This document shows positions 30,740-41,215 of a stretch of DNA of 64,000 nucleotides, in pieces. A program made the position numbers and the translations under genes. The notes below the pieces were generated by a model. The model searched no databases. It saw only the letters and a list, made by a program, of their open reading frames with translations, and was not told the DNA's origin. This DNA is from an uncultured Clostridia bacterium (GTDB lineage: Bacteria; Bacillota; Clostridia; TANB77; CAG-508), in the NCBI GenBank assembly GCA_947629045.1, contig CANRCF010000004.1:1-64000 (forward strand), written 5' to 3'. Position 1 is the stretch's first letter. The number at the start of each line of letters is the position of its first letter.

Positions 30740-30973
30740 TTATTGATATTTTTTGTATTTTTCAATTTCTTTTTCAGCTAATTGTGTTAATATTAAATCA
30801 CATTTTAGCATTTGATTAATAATATGATTTTTTAATTCTACTTCTTCTATTCTATCTACTGCATCTAAAAATTTCTGTAATTGATTTAAGTATTTTTGAT
30901 TCTTTTCTTTCCAGTCTCTGTTAGTATTAGATCTATTCTTTTCCTTCTGTATATTAAATATCATCAAATGCAC
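30740..30973 (-). CDS. Hypothetical protein
   Basis: 77-aa ORF. Confidence 0.4.
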   Translation of the reverse strand: MHLMIFNIQKEKNRSNTNRDWKEKNQKYLNQLQKFLDAVDRIEEVELKNHIINQMLKCDLILTQLAEKEIEKYKKYQ

Positions 30974-31078
30974 CTCTTTCTTTGCAATTACTTTTATGTT
31001 ACTTTTTATTACTTCTGTCGTTAAGTTTATTTTATTATATGTAATTTTAATACTTCACGTGGTAAAATACAAGCATAA

Positions 31079-31108
31079 GACAAAATACGACAAAATTCGT
31101 CAAAGTCG
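31079..31108. promoter_or_regulatory. Three 10-bp direct repeats upstream of XRE gene; candidate operator
   Basis: GACAAAATAC|GACAAAATTC|GTCAAAGTCG. Confidence 0.35.
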
Positions 31109-31127
31109 TAACGGAAGGAGAAACTTC

Positions 31128-31343
31128 ATGATTAAAATAAAATTATCTGACTTGCTTGGTAAGAATAAAATGACTCAAAAATCTTTAGCAGAGCTTGCTC
31201 ATATTAGACCTGCTACAGTTTCTAAAATGTATTATGAAGAAACAAAAAGAGTAGATATTTCACAGTTAAATAATATATGTAGAGTATTTAATTGTGAAAT
31301 ATCAGACCTACTTGAATACATTCCTGATAGAGTAGACAAATAA
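31128..31343 (+). CDS. XRE/Cro-type helix-turn-helix regulator (true start probably 31128)
   Basis: MIKIKLSDLLGKNKMTQKSLAELAHIRPATVSKMYYEETKRVDISQLNNICRVFNCEISDLLEY; AAGGAG RBS. Confidence 0.9.
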   Translation: MIKIKLSDLLGKNKMTQKSLAELAHIRPATVSKMYYEETKRVDISQLNNICRVFNCEISDLLEYIPDRVDK

Positions 31344-31373
31344 TTCTATTTTTACTTATAGGTCAAAATAATT

Positions 31374-31418
31374 ATATCAAAAGGCACTAATAAAATCTAG
31401 TGCCTTTTGATATTTTTT
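31374..31418 (+). terminator. Intrinsic terminator (possibly bidirectional)
   Basis: ATATCAAAAGGCACTA/TAGTGCCTTTTGATAT then T-run. Confidence 0.75.
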
Positions 31419-31419
31419 A

Positions 31420-32583
31420 CTAATAATCTTTTAAAATTATTTCTTTTAAGCTATCTATTAAATATAGTACGTCTTCATTTGTATTGTCTTTTCCAAAAGT
31501 TACTCTTAGGCTACCTCTATTTAAATACCTTGGCACACCTATTGCAGTTAACACGTGTGATGGAAGTGGATTGCCACTACTACAAGCAGAGCCTGCGGAT
31601 GCACAAATTCCTCTTTCATCTAATGCATCAAATAGCTCTTTTGTGTTTATATTAGGAAACGAAAAGTTAGCATTCCCTGGAAGTCTATTTACTCTATCTC
31701 CATTCAATTTAGCGTGTGGAATATTCCTTTCTACTTCATCAATAAAAAAATCTCTCATACTAATTAATTTTTTATTGTACCAATCAAAATTTTCATAAAT
31801 TTCCTCTATTGCTTTTCCTAGTCCTACAATTCCTGCAACATTTTCTGTTCCCGCTCTTTTATCTTTTTCTTGATGACCACCATCTTGCACTCTTTCAAAC
31901 TTTATACCTTCTCTTACATATAAAGCACCTACACCCTTTGGCGCATAAAATTTATGACCTGATAAAGATAAGCTATCTATTCCTAAATTTTTAACATTTA
32001 TTCTAACATTTCCAATTGCTTGAACAGCATCTGTATGAAATATAATATTATGAGCATGTGCAATTTGTGCTATTTTTTCAATTGGCTGAATTGTTCCTAT
32101 CTCATTATTTGCAAACATAATTGTAATTAAAATTGTTGAAGGTCTAATCGAATTTAATAGTTGTTGCAAATTTACAAATCCATTTCTATCTACGTCTAAA
32201 TATGTTACTTCAAAGCCTTGTGCTTCTAGTCTTTTGCAAGTATTAAGCACAGCTGGATGTTCTATTTTACTTGTAATAATGTGCTTTCCTCTTGTTTGGT
32301 TTGCATAAGCTAGACCCTTTATTGCCAAATTATCGCTTTCACTTCCACAAGAAGTAAAATAAATCTCCTCAGGTTTAGCACCTAAGCTATTTGCTACTCT
32401 TTTTCGTGCTTGTTCTACTGCTTTTTTTGCTTGTTTGCCTAAGCTATATAACGAAGATGCGTTTCCATATTCAATATTAAAATACGGAAGCATCTCTTGC
32501 ATAGCACTACTGCTTACTGGTGTTGTAGCAGCATGGTCAAAATATCTAATTTTCATTACTTTTACCTCTATTCTATTTTCCAT
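31420..32583 (-). CDS. Second cysteine desulfurase (NifS-like); likely start at the internal ATG of MKIRYFDHAATTP
   Basis: YFDHAATTPVSSSAM, SLSGHKFYAPKGVGALY, CASAGSACSSGNPLPSHVL. Confidence 0.94.
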   Translation of the reverse strand: MENRIEVKVMKIRYFDHAATTPVSSSAMQEMLPYFNIEYGNASSLYSLGKQAKKAVEQARKRVANSLGAKPEEIYFTSCGSESDNLAIKGLAYANQTRGKHIITSKIEHPAVLNTCKRLEAQGFEVTYLDVDRNGFVNLQQLLNSIRPSTILITIMFANNEIGTIQPIEKIAQIAHAHNIIFHTDAVQAIGNVRINVKNLGIDSLSLSGHKFYAPKGVGALYVREGIKFERVQDGGHQEKDKRAGTENVAGIVGLGKAIEEIYENFDWYNKKLISMRDFFIDEVERNIPHAKLNGDRVNRLPGNANFSFPNINTKELFDALDERGICASAGSACSSGNPLPSHVLTAIGVPRYLNRGSLRVTFGKDNTNEDVLYLIDSLKEIILKDY

Positions 32584-32864
32584 TTTTGATAATTTTAATA
32601 ATTTAGTATTTTTGATAATGTCTAAAATAACTCATTATCATTTTATTTTGATATTTTATTGCATTTAATATATTATATGTATTTTGGTTCACTTTGGACT
32701 ACTATTTAATATGGTTTTTTTATGTGTTAATATTCAAAATTTTTATAACATATATTTTCATATTGTTTAGATATAAGAATAAGGATATTAAATTCTACAA
32801 TAATTTAATATCCTTTATTTTAGTTACTTATTTTTAAATTTTACAATTAACAAACAATATGATT

Positions 32865-33080
32865 TTATAAGCTTCCTAATACATTAATGAAATTAACTAA
32901 TAGCACAGCATCTAAAGTTATAAGCAAAGTAGCACTTACTACTGTCATTGTTATAATTTTATGCCTTTTTACCTTTTCTAATGCCCTTTCTAAAAATAAA
33001 CTTGTCCAAGCTTTATTGGTTTTTCTTTCCCTTCTTGCATCTGCGCGAAGATTTAACACTAAATCTTTTGTATACTCCAT
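32865..33080 (-). CDS. Small membrane protein, unknown
   Basis: 71 aa, one C-terminal hydrophobic helix, RBS AGGAGG. Confidence 0.55.
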   Translation of the reverse strand: MEYTKDLVLNLRADARRERKTNKAWTSLFLERALEKVKRHKIITMTVVSATLLITLDAVLLVNFINVLGSL

Positions 33081-33177
33081 AAAACATTCCTCCTAAAACA
33101 TATATATTGCTAGTATTCATATTTTATGATAAAAATCGTATACAAAATTATGCTATATTATGCTATATTTCGGCATT

Positions 33178-34998
33178 TTATAATGACCCTTCTCCTTTTA
33201 TGCTCTTTGCCAATTTTTCATTTATTCCTTTTATTTTAGTCAATTCTTCTATGCTAGCTTCTTTTATTTTTTGCACACTGCCAAACTTTTTTAATAATGC
33301 TTTTTTCTTAGCTGGTCCTATTCCGGGAATTTCATCTAGCTCAGATTTTGTAATGTCCTTTCCTCTTAGTTTTCTATGGTATCCAATAGCTTTTTCATGC
33401 ACGCAGTCTTGAAAATAAGTTATAGTGTTCATTAGCCTTTCTGATAAAGGAAGTTCATTTCTATTTTCATCAATTAAAGCTCTGGTTGAGTGCTTGTCAT
33501 CCTTAACCATTCCGAAAATTGGTATATCTAAGTTATATACATTTATTGCTTCTTTTGCTGCCCTCATTTGAGTTATTCCACCATCTACAAATATAGTATC
33601 TGGAAGCTCTCCAAATGCACCTTTTGGGTTATCTATTGAATGTTTTAATCTTCTAATTATAACCTCTTTCATGCACTCTGGGTCATCTTGACCAATTACT
33701 GTTTTTATTTTAAAAGTTCTAGATAAATTCTTTTTAACTGTTCCATCTTGAAGTACACACATTGCTGCAACTACATATTGACCAGAAATATTTGAAATAT
33801 CGTAACTTTCTATCTTTCGTGGAAGCTTTTCCATTTTTAAAACTTTTTTAAATTCGTTTACTACACCATATTTTTCTTTTTCTGTATTTTCCAATGTTAT
33901 TTTTGCATTATTTTCAGCCATTTCTACAAGTTTTAGCTTTTCTCCTTTTTGTGGAGATTTTATTTCTACTGCCCTTCCCATTTTTTCTGATAACGATTTT
34001 TCTAGCAAATCCTTATCTTCTATTTCCTCTTTTACCATAATTCTATGAGGAATTATTAAACTATCTAAATAATATTGTTTTAAAAAGTTAGAAAGAATTT
34101 CTTTGTCTGTTTCATCTTCTAATCCTTCTAAGAAATAATGCTCTCTACCTACCATTTTACTATTTCTAATGAAAAATACTTCTATGCAAACTCTTAACTC
34201 GTTTCTAGCTAAGCCAATAACATCAATGTCATTTTCAGAAAGATTAGAAACCTTTTGCCTTTCGTAACTTATCTTTTCTATTGCCAATTTTTTATCTCTT
34301 AGATATGCTGCCTTTTCAAACTCTAACTTTTTAGAAGCCTCTTGCATTTCCTTATCTAACTGCTTTATAAGTGCTTCTGTTTTACCTGATAATAAATTTA
34401 TAATTTGGTTTATTTGCTCTCTATACTCTCCCTCCGAAATATAGTTCATGCAAGGTGCACTACATTTTTTTATATGATAATTAAGGCATGGTCTATCTTT
34501 AAATTTAAAACTTTTACATTGTCTAATTTTAAACTTAGATTTTATAAAATCCACCATTTCTTTTGCACTACCAGCACTTGCATATGGGCCAAAATACTTT
34601 GCCCCATCATTTAAAATTCTTCTAGTTATATATACATCAGGGTATTTTTCTTGAACATTTACTTTTATATATGGGTATGTTTTATCATCTTTTAATAAAA
34701 CATTAAATTTAGGCATATTTTTCTTTATTAAATTACATTCTAAAATTAGGGCTTCTGATTCATTATCTGTTACAATGTATTCAAAATGGTCTATTAGAGC
34801 AACCATGTTTTCTATTCTTTTTGTTTTGTTATTTTTTCTAAAATATTGCCTTACTCTGTTTTTTAAAGAAATGGCTTTTCCAACATAGATGATTTTATCG
34901 TTTTTGTCATGCATTATATATACGCCTGGTTTATCTGGCAATTTTTTTAGTTCTTGCTCTATATCAAACATTCTTCTAAGCCCTCCTTTTCTTTTCAT
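33178..34998 (-). CDS. uvrC: Excinuclease ABC subunit C
   Basis: LPDKPGVYIMHDKNDKIIYVGKA GIY-YIG; FVDGGITQMRAAKEA; C-terminal HhH. Confidence 0.95.
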   Translation of the reverse strand: MKRKGGLRRMFDIEQELKKLPDKPGVYIMHDKNDKIIYVGKAISLKNRVRQYFRKNNKTKRIENMVALIDHFEYIVTDNESEALILECNLIKKNMPKFNVLLKDDKTYPYIKVNVQEKYPDVYITRRILNDGAKYFGPYASAGSAKEMVDFIKSKFKIRQCKSFKFKDRPCLNYHIKKCSAPCMNYISEGEYREQINQIINLLSGKTEALIKQLDKEMQEASKKLEFEKAAYLRDKKLAIEKISYERQKVSNLSENDIDVIGLARNELRVCIEVFFIRNSKMVGREHYFLEGLEDETDKEILSNFLKQYYLDSLIIPHRIMVKEEIEDKDLLEKSLSEKMGRAVEIKSPQKGEKLKLVEMAENNAKITLENTEKEKYGVVNEFKKVLKMEKLPRKIESYDISNISGQYVVAAMCVLQDGTVKKNLSRTFKIKTVIGQDDPECMKEVIIRRLKHSIDNPKGAFGELPDTIFVDGGITQMRAAKEAINVYNLDIPIFGMVKDDKHSTRALIDENRNELPLSERLMNTITYFQDCVHEKAIGYHRKLRGKDITKSELDEIPGIGPAKKKALLKKFGSVQKIKEASIEELTKIKGINEKLAKSIKGEGSL

Positions 34999-35011
34999 GA
35001 ATGTATATAAC

Positions 35012-36202
35012 TTATTTTATTAAATCTGCAAAATTCTTACCAAATTCTATACATTGCTCTTTCATTTCTTCATTTGGTGTCCATTCTTGCTTTATTCCAT
35101 CATTTACTGTTTCAAATCCTGCTTTTTTTAAGCCATCTAGCATTTGACTTACAGCCTCTCCGCTCCAACCAAAACTTCCAAAAGCTGATGCTTTTTTCTC
35201 TTTTAATTTCATTCCTTTTATCATTTCTAGAATTCCTGCTATTGAATATAAATATCCATTATTTACTGTTGGTGAACCTACTAAAATTGCTTTAGATTTA
35301 AATACTTCTGTTAATACATCTGTTTTATCGTCTTTTGAAGTATTCATTATTTTAACTGTAACGTCTTTATCTGCACTTTGTATTCCATAAGCTATAGCCT
35401 CTGCCATTTTTCTTGTACTATTCCACATAGTGTCATATATTATTGTAATTTGATTTTCTTTGTAATTATCTGCCCACATTAAATACTTTTCAATAATTTG
35501 CTCTGGATTTTTTCTCCAAATAAGGCCATGGCTTGGGCATATCATTGTAAGAGGTAAATTAAGCTTTAAAATCTCATTTATTTTGTTTTTTACCATCATT
35601 CCAAATGGTGCTAATATGTTTGCATAATAAGTAATAGCTTGCTTCCACAAGTCACAACTATTTACTTCATCTGCATATAAGAATTCTGAAGCTAAGTGCT
35701 GTCCAAATCCATCATTACTAAATAATATTCCTTCTCCATCCATATAAGTGAACATTGTGTCTGGCCAATGTAACATTGGTGCTTCTATAAATGTTAATGT
35801 ATGTTTTCCTATATTTAGAGTTTCTCCTGTTTTTACAGGTATAAAATTCCAATCTTTATGATATTGACCTTTTAATGATTTAATTGCATTTTGTGTACAA
35901 TAAATAGGTGTATTGGGTATTTGTTCCATAAGTTCAGTTAATGCTCCACTATGATCTACTTCTCCATGTTGCATAATAACTGCATCAATTTTTTGTAAAT
36001 CTATTTCTTTTTTTAAATTTGTAACAAATTCTCTATCATAAGGTAGCCATACAGTATCTATTAAGACGTTCTTTTCATCTCTTATTAAATATGAGTTATA
36101 TGTAGACCCCTGTGTTGTAGTAAATTCATCTCCGTGAAATTTTTTAAGTTCCCAGTCTGTTTTTCCTACCCAAGTAATATATTCATTAATTTTCTTTTTC
36201 AT
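35012..36202 (-). CDS. FprA family A-type flavoprotein
   Basis: HGEVDHSGAL metallo-beta-lactamase-like domain plus flavodoxin TIIYDTMWNSTRKMAEAI. Confidence 0.94.
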   Translation of the reverse strand: MKKKINEYITWVGKTDWELKKFHGDEFTTTQGSTYNSYLIRDEKNVLIDTVWLPYDREFVTNLKKEIDLQKIDAVIMQHGEVDHSGALTELMEQIPNTPIYCTQNAIKSLKGQYHKDWNFIPVKTGETLNIGKHTLTFIEAPMLHWPDTMFTYMDGEGILFSNDGFGQHLASEFLYADEVNSCDLWKQAITYYANILAPFGMMVKNKINEILKLNLPLTMICPSHGLIWRKNPEQIIEKYLMWADNYKENQITIIYDTMWNSTRKMAEAIAYGIQSADKDVTVKIMNTSKDDKTDVLTEVFKSKAILVGSPTVNNGYLYSIAGILEMIKGMKLKEKKASAFGSFGWSGEAVSQMLDGLKKAGFETVNDGIKQEWTPNEEMKEQCIEFGKNFADLIK

Positions 36203-36599
36203 AATCTAATACTTCCTTTCATTTAAATTATCTATTTTATATAAAAGTGAATTCTCTCATTTTTTTATTTTTCACTTTTCCTGTTGATTACTATTATCTC
36301 ATAATACTTTGAAACCTATTTAATTATAGTATAAAAATTGAAAAAAAGAAACTAGAAATTAAAATTTTCTAGTTTCTTTGATAATTTGCTTTTATTTTTA
36401 CTTGATATATTTATATATTCTTTTGCAAAAAATATATAAATTTGACACATTTGAAATTTTATAGTAATATAATGCTATTAAAGTTTACAAATTAAATTTA
36501 CAAGAAAATTATTAAATTAAGATATATATTTATACAAAAGAATCTTAATATTAAAGTTATTTTCTTTATATCATTAAAAGAAAGGAGAGTAGTTTTAAA

Positions 36600-36760
36600 A
36601 TTAAAGCGCCCGGACAATTGGCTTATAAATATTTATAAATATTTATGAAGTTTTAAAAAATTGTTGACGAGGTTAGGGTTTATCGAAAGACTCGGCGGAT
36701 GGCCCTATGGCACTACATACTGCCATTAAATATTAGGTAAAAAATCATAGTGATATGATA
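36600..36760 (+). ncRNA. glmS ribozyme (glucosamine-6-phosphate riboswitch)
   Basis: AGCGCC...GTTGACGAGGTTAGGGTTTATCGAAAGACTCGGCGGATG core plus ATGGCA/TGCCAT hairpin, upstream of glmS; cleavage predicted at 36605/36606. Confidence 0.93.
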
Positions 36761-36911
36761 TAACAAATCTAATAAGGTATGTTTTAATTTGTATGCTTTC
36801 TTAAAATAATTTCTTAGAATGTATAACTTTGTATAGCTTTGTTTAACTTTCTAAGGAAAATTTAGTGTTCTAAAATTAGTTAGAGCATGATTTTAAAGGA
36901 GGTATTTTTTT

Positions 36912-38750
36912 ATGTGTGGAATTGTTGGCTACGTTGGTAATAAAAAAGCCACACCGGTTTTAATTAAAGGCTTATTAAGTTTAGAATATAGAGGTTATGA
37001 TTCTGCTGGTATTGCAGTTATAGAAGATGGTAAATTACTAGTTATGAAAGATAAAGGTAGAGTTGCTAATTTACAAGAAATTACTGATTCTATTAACCCT
37101 GAATCAACCATTGGAATTGCTCATACAAGATGGGCAACTCATGGAAAGCCATCAAGAGAGAACTCACATCCTCATATGGATAATAGCGGAGAATTTGCAG
37201 TTGTACATAATGGTATAATTGAAAACTATCATGAATTAAGAGAATTTTTAACTGAAAAAGGTTATAGATTCTTATCTCAAACAGATACAGAGGTAATTCC
37301 TAATTTAATTCATTACTACTATACAAATGGTGTTAAAACAGATACTCCATTTTTAAGTGCAGTAAAGTCTGCAGTAGATGATTTAAGAGGAAGTTACGCT
37401 ATTGAAGTAGTTTCTAGTCTATATCCAGATACTATGATAGTTACTAGAAAGGATAGCCCTCTTGTTATAGGAAAAGGAAATGGTGAAAACTTTGTAGCAT
37501 CTGATATTCCTGCTATACTTTCATATTCAAAAGATTTTTATTTATTAGATGATAATGAATATGCTGTTTTAACTGCTGATAGTATCAACTTCTTTGATAG
37601 TAGCTTGTCAGAGCATAGCAAACCTATTAAAAATATTGAATGGGATGCAACAGCTGCTGAAAAAAATGGTTTTGAAGATTATATGTTAAAGGAAATATAT
37701 GAACAGCCAACTGCTATTAGAGAAACTATTGGAGCACATTTTCATTTAGGAGAAAAATGTGATTTTCCTGAAATTGCCATTACAGCTGATTATTTAAAAA
37801 CTATAAATAAAATTTATATTATAGCTTGTGGTACTGCAATGCATGCAGGTTTAGTTGGTAAAAATGCTATTGAAAAGCTTTGCCAAATTCCTGTAGAAGT
37901 AGACATTGCTTCTGAGTTTCGTTATAGAAACCCTATTATAAATGATAAAACTTTATGCATTTATGTTAGTCAATCTGGTGAAACTGCAGATACAATAGCT
38001 GCCTTAAAATTAGCAAGGTCAAAAGGTGCAAAAACACTTGCAATTTCTAATGTTATAGGAAGCTCAATTACTCGTGAAGCAGATTATACTGTATATACAC
38101 ATGCAGGTCCTGAAATTGCTGTTGCTTCTACAAAAGCTTACACTTCACAAGTTGTATTATTAGTTATACTTGCTATGTATTTTGCAGAATTGTTAGGAAC
38201 TACTGAGCAAAGCATTTTAGATAATCTAAAAGCTTCAATTTTAGATTTACCTACTGCTATTGAAACTGTATTAGACCAAACTGAACAAGTAAAAGAATTT
38301 GCAAATAAAATATATACAGAACATGATATGTATTTCTTAGGAAGAGGAACTGATTATTGTGTTGCTATGGAGGGCTCTTTAAAATTAAAAGAAATTTCTT
38401 ACATTCACTCAGAAGCTTATGCAGCAGGTGAATTAAAGCATGGTCCTATAGCACTTATTGAAAATGGAATAACTGTAATTGGAATTTTAACAGATCCTAA
38501 TTTAGTAGAAAAGTCAATTAGCAATTTACAAGAAGTAGTTTCTAGAGGTGCTAAAACCTTTATAATTACTAATCAAAAACTTACAAACACAAGCTTTGAT
38601 TTTATAATAAATATTCCAGAAACTGAGTCTATCATATCACCTATTGTTTCTATTATTCCGCTTCAACTTCTTGCTTATTACATTTCTAAAAACAAAGGAT
38701 TAGATGTTGATAAACCTAGAAATTTAGCAAAGTCGGTTACTGTTGAATAA
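36912..38750 (+). CDS. glmS: Glutamine-fructose-6-phosphate aminotransferase (isomerizing)
   Basis: MCGIVGYVGNKKATPVL...SIS domains...KPRNLAKSVTVE. Confidence 0.97.
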   Translation: MCGIVGYVGNKKATPVLIKGLLSLEYRGYDSAGIAVIEDGKLLVMKDKGRVANLQEITDSINPESTIGIAHTRWATHGKPSRENSHPHMDNSGEFAVVHNGIIENYHELREFLTEKGYRFLSQTDTEVIPNLIHYYYTNGVKTDTPFLSAVKSAVDDLRGSYAIEVVSSLYPDTMIVTRKDSPLVIGKGNGENFVASDIPAILSYSKDFYLLDDNEYAVLTADSINFFDSSLSEHSKPIKNIEWDATAAEKNGFEDYMLKEIYEQPTAIRETIGAHFHLGEKCDFPEIAITADYLKTINKIYIIACGTAMHAGLVGKNAIEKLCQIPVEVDIASEFRYRNPIINDKTLCIYVSQSGETADTIAALKLARSKGAKTLAISNVIGSSITREADYTVYTHAGPEIAVASTKAYTSQVVLLVILAMYFAELLGTTEQSILDNLKASILDLPTAIETVLDQTEQVKEFANKIYTEHDMYFLGRGTDYCVAMEGSLKLKEISYIHSEAYAAGELKHGPIALIENGITVIGILTDPNLVEKSISNLQEVVSRGAKTFIITNQKLTNTSFDFIINIPETESIISPIVSIIPLQLLAYYISKNKGLDVDKPRNLAKSVTVE

Positions 38751-38755
38751 AAAAT

Positions 38756-38788
38756 ACCACCCTATCTTAAATAGATAGGGTGGTTTTG
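38756..38788 (+). terminator. Intrinsic terminator of glmS
   Basis: CCACCCTATCT/AGATAGGGTGG then TTTTG. Confidence 0.75.
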
Positions 38789-38879
38789 TCTTCTTCATAG
38801 ACGTTCCATTTAGATTGCCATAAAAAAATGTGTTTAGCATATTTCATACTACTATTGCCTTACTACTGTTGCCATATTG

Positions 38880-40142
38880 CTACCTAACGATGGTATCTTT
38901 GGCATCAGGTCCTATGCCAATGTATTTGACTGGAACTCCAGTATAAGTTTCAATAAATTCAATGAACTTTTTAGCACGTTCATCAAGTTCATCGAAGCTT
39001 TTAACTCCCTCTGTGCTCCAACCACCTTCAAAGGTTTTGTATATTGGCTCACAGTTTTCAAGGTCAACAGGGACATAAGTTATTACTTGTTCTCCCTTGT
39101 AATCGTATGCTCTGCACACTTGAATTTCTTCGAATTTGCCGATGGTGTCTAAGTGGTTTAAGGCTAATGAAGTGCAGCCGTTTATATAGCATGCATCCAA
39201 TACCATTACCAAATCCAGCCATCCGCATCTTCTCGGTCGATTTGTGGTTGTACCATATTCATGGCCAAGCTCACGTATTCTGTCTCCTACTTCATTGTTC
39301 TGCTCAGTAGGAAATGCTCCTTCGCCCACTCTTGAAGTATAGGCTTTCATAACACCTATTACCTCACTTTGCTTGTTCAAAGGAACTCCTGCACCTGTGC
39401 AAGCCCCACTTGCTATTGGATTAGATGAAGTAACATCTGGATATGTACCCCAATCCAAGTCCAAGAAAGTAGATTGTGCACCTTCGAGAACAATGTTTAG
39501 GCCTTCTTTCCTTAGAATAGGTTTAGTGTCCTTTACAAACTCTGCAAGGTACTGACCTAACTCAGAATATTCTTCGAAGATTTCATCCACCTCGCTTTCG
39601 CAGATGGTATGGCCGGCAGACATAAGATCAGCACTTTCCATCATCAGTATGAAATGGATTTTTTCCTTTAGAGTTTCAGGCTTTCCTACCAAATCGCACA
39701 TGCGAATACCTACTCTTTCGCTTTTGCTTTGATAGCAAGGTCCAATTCCTCTTAAGGTAGTGCCTATTTTCTTGTCACCCCTTTGAGCCTCCTGAATTTT
39801 GTCTAGTTCCACATGAATTGGCAAAATCACGTGTGCCCTATTACTGATGACAAGATTATCCGGGGTGATTTTGATTCCTCTCGCCTTTAGCTCTCTGATT
39901 TCTTGAGCCAAAACACGAGGATCAATCACAACCCCTGTGCCTATGATTGATAAAACGTTTGGATTGATTATAGAAGCCGGAAGCAGATGAAGTTTATAAG
40001 TTTCACCTTCGGAAACAACAGTATGACCTGCATTATTTCCACCAGTGCACCTTATTACAACATCTGCATTTTGCATCGCAAAATGACAAACCCGGCCTTT
40101 GCCTTCATCTCCCCATTGTGTTCCAACAATTGTTCTTATCAT
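38880..40142 (-). CDS. purA: Adenylosuccinate synthetase, atypical (higher GC) codon usage
   Basis: VGTQWGDEGKGRVCHF...GGNNAGHTVV...TTNRPRRCGWLD. Confidence 0.96.
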   Translation of the reverse strand: MIRTIVGTQWGDEGKGRVCHFAMQNADVVIRCTGGNNAGHTVVSEGETYKLHLLPASIINPNVLSIIGTGVVIDPRVLAQEIRELKARGIKITPDNLVISNRAHVILPIHVELDKIQEAQRGDKKIGTTLRGIGPCYQSKSERVGIRMCDLVGKPETLKEKIHFILMMESADLMSAGHTICESEVDEIFEEYSELGQYLAEFVKDTKPILRKEGLNIVLEGAQSTFLDLDWGTYPDVTSSNPIASGACTGAGVPLNKQSEVIGVMKAYTSRVGEGAFPTEQNNEVGDRIRELGHEYGTTTNRPRRCGWLDLVMVLDACYINGCTSLALNHLDTIGKFEEIQVCRAYDYKGEQVITYVPVDLENCEPIYKTFEGGWSTEGVKSFDELDERAKKFIEFIETYTGVPVKYIGIGPDAKDTIVR

Positions 40143-40415
40143 GTTTCATTTCTCCTTTGTGTAAAAATTTTTGGAACATCTATATAAAACCTTTATACAA
40201 AATAATGCATAAAGATATTAAAGAATTACGCATAGAATTATATAACATTTTTATGTCAATTACAAGTTTTTTTCTTTATTTGCCCTTATATTTTTTTATT
40301 TGCTCTTATATTTTCTTTACTATTATTGAAAATCATTAAAATTTATGGTATAAATATATCAATAAATCAAAGAAAAAACTTATTAAAAAATAAAAGAATA
40401 TAGTTTTATACTATT

Positions 40416-40447
40416 AAAAAGCCATTCGTATGAATGGCTTTTTTCTA
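40416..40447. terminator. Intrinsic terminator
   Basis: AAAAAGCCATTC-GTAT-GAATGGCTTTTTT. Confidence 0.7.
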
Positions 40448-40478
40448 ATGCTTAGCATCAATTCGAGTCAAGTCATAT

Positions 40479-40739
40479 TTATAACAAAATCTTTAAAATA
40501 ATTAGTAAGACTGCACCCGGTATTCCAAGCAAACCCACTAATACTGATGTACCTACATTAAGCCCTATATGAAAACTAAATGCACTTCCAACTAAGTTTA
40601 TTATAAAAATAAGTAGTCCACCTAAAAATGAGTTTAATATTAACTTAAAAATTGCCCTAAAAGGAATGGAAAATACCTTTCCTATTACTACAAGTGCAAT
40701 TATACAACCTAAAATAACAAAAACATTAGAAAAGTCCAA
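40479..40739 (-). CDS. Pro-sigma-K processing inhibitor BofA-like
   Basis: LILNSFLGGLLIFIINLVG...LNVGTSVLVGLLGIPGAVLLIIL. Confidence 0.8.
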   Translation of the reverse strand: MDFSNVFVILGCIIALVVIGKVFSIPFRAIFKLILNSFLGGLLIFIINLVGSAFSFHIGLNVGTSVLVGLLGIPGAVLLIILKILL

Positions 40740-40862
40740 ATATTATCACCCTACCCTACAAATTAATTGTAAATATATGATTCTATATACATATAAACTT
40801 TATAACCTTCATATTTTTTAATTTATAGTAAATACTTATGATAATATTTGGACAAATATTAC

Positions 40863-41138
40863 TTATCCAACTTGATTTTTTCTAAAATAAAGCTCCTCTA
40901 TCATATTTAGTGAAATTCCCTTTTTTCTGGCTTTGTTTACAAGGAAATCCAGCTTACTCTTTGTTGCTTTTATTTGATACACATAGTAATCAACTAATCC
41001 TGCTTCTGCTGTTTCAAAATTTTTATTTGCTAAGTCTAATTCTCTTTTTGCTTTAATCACACTCATAATTAATTCTATGTTTTTTTCATCTTCTGTTTTC
41101 TCTACAAGTAAATCTTCTTTTTCATAATCTCCATACAT
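40863..41138 (-). CDS. DUF2508 (YaaL-like) protein
   Basis: IKAKRELDLANKNFETAEAGLVDYYVYQIKATKSKLDFL. Confidence 0.75.
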   Translation of the reverse strand: MYGDYEKEDLLVEKTEDEKNIELIMSVIKAKRELDLANKNFETAEAGLVDYYVYQIKATKSKLDFLVNKARKKGISLNMIEELYFRKNQVG

Positions 41139-41215
41139 ATTTCTATCTCCTTTTTGCTTATAGTATATAAAGATTTTTTCTTTTTATACTTTTATCTCTT
41201 GCTTTTCAATGAATT

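Noticed and set aside
36600-36760. First thought of a purine-type or other riboswitch before glmS
   Set aside because: The GTTGACGAGG...CGGCGGATG core is the glmS ribozyme.
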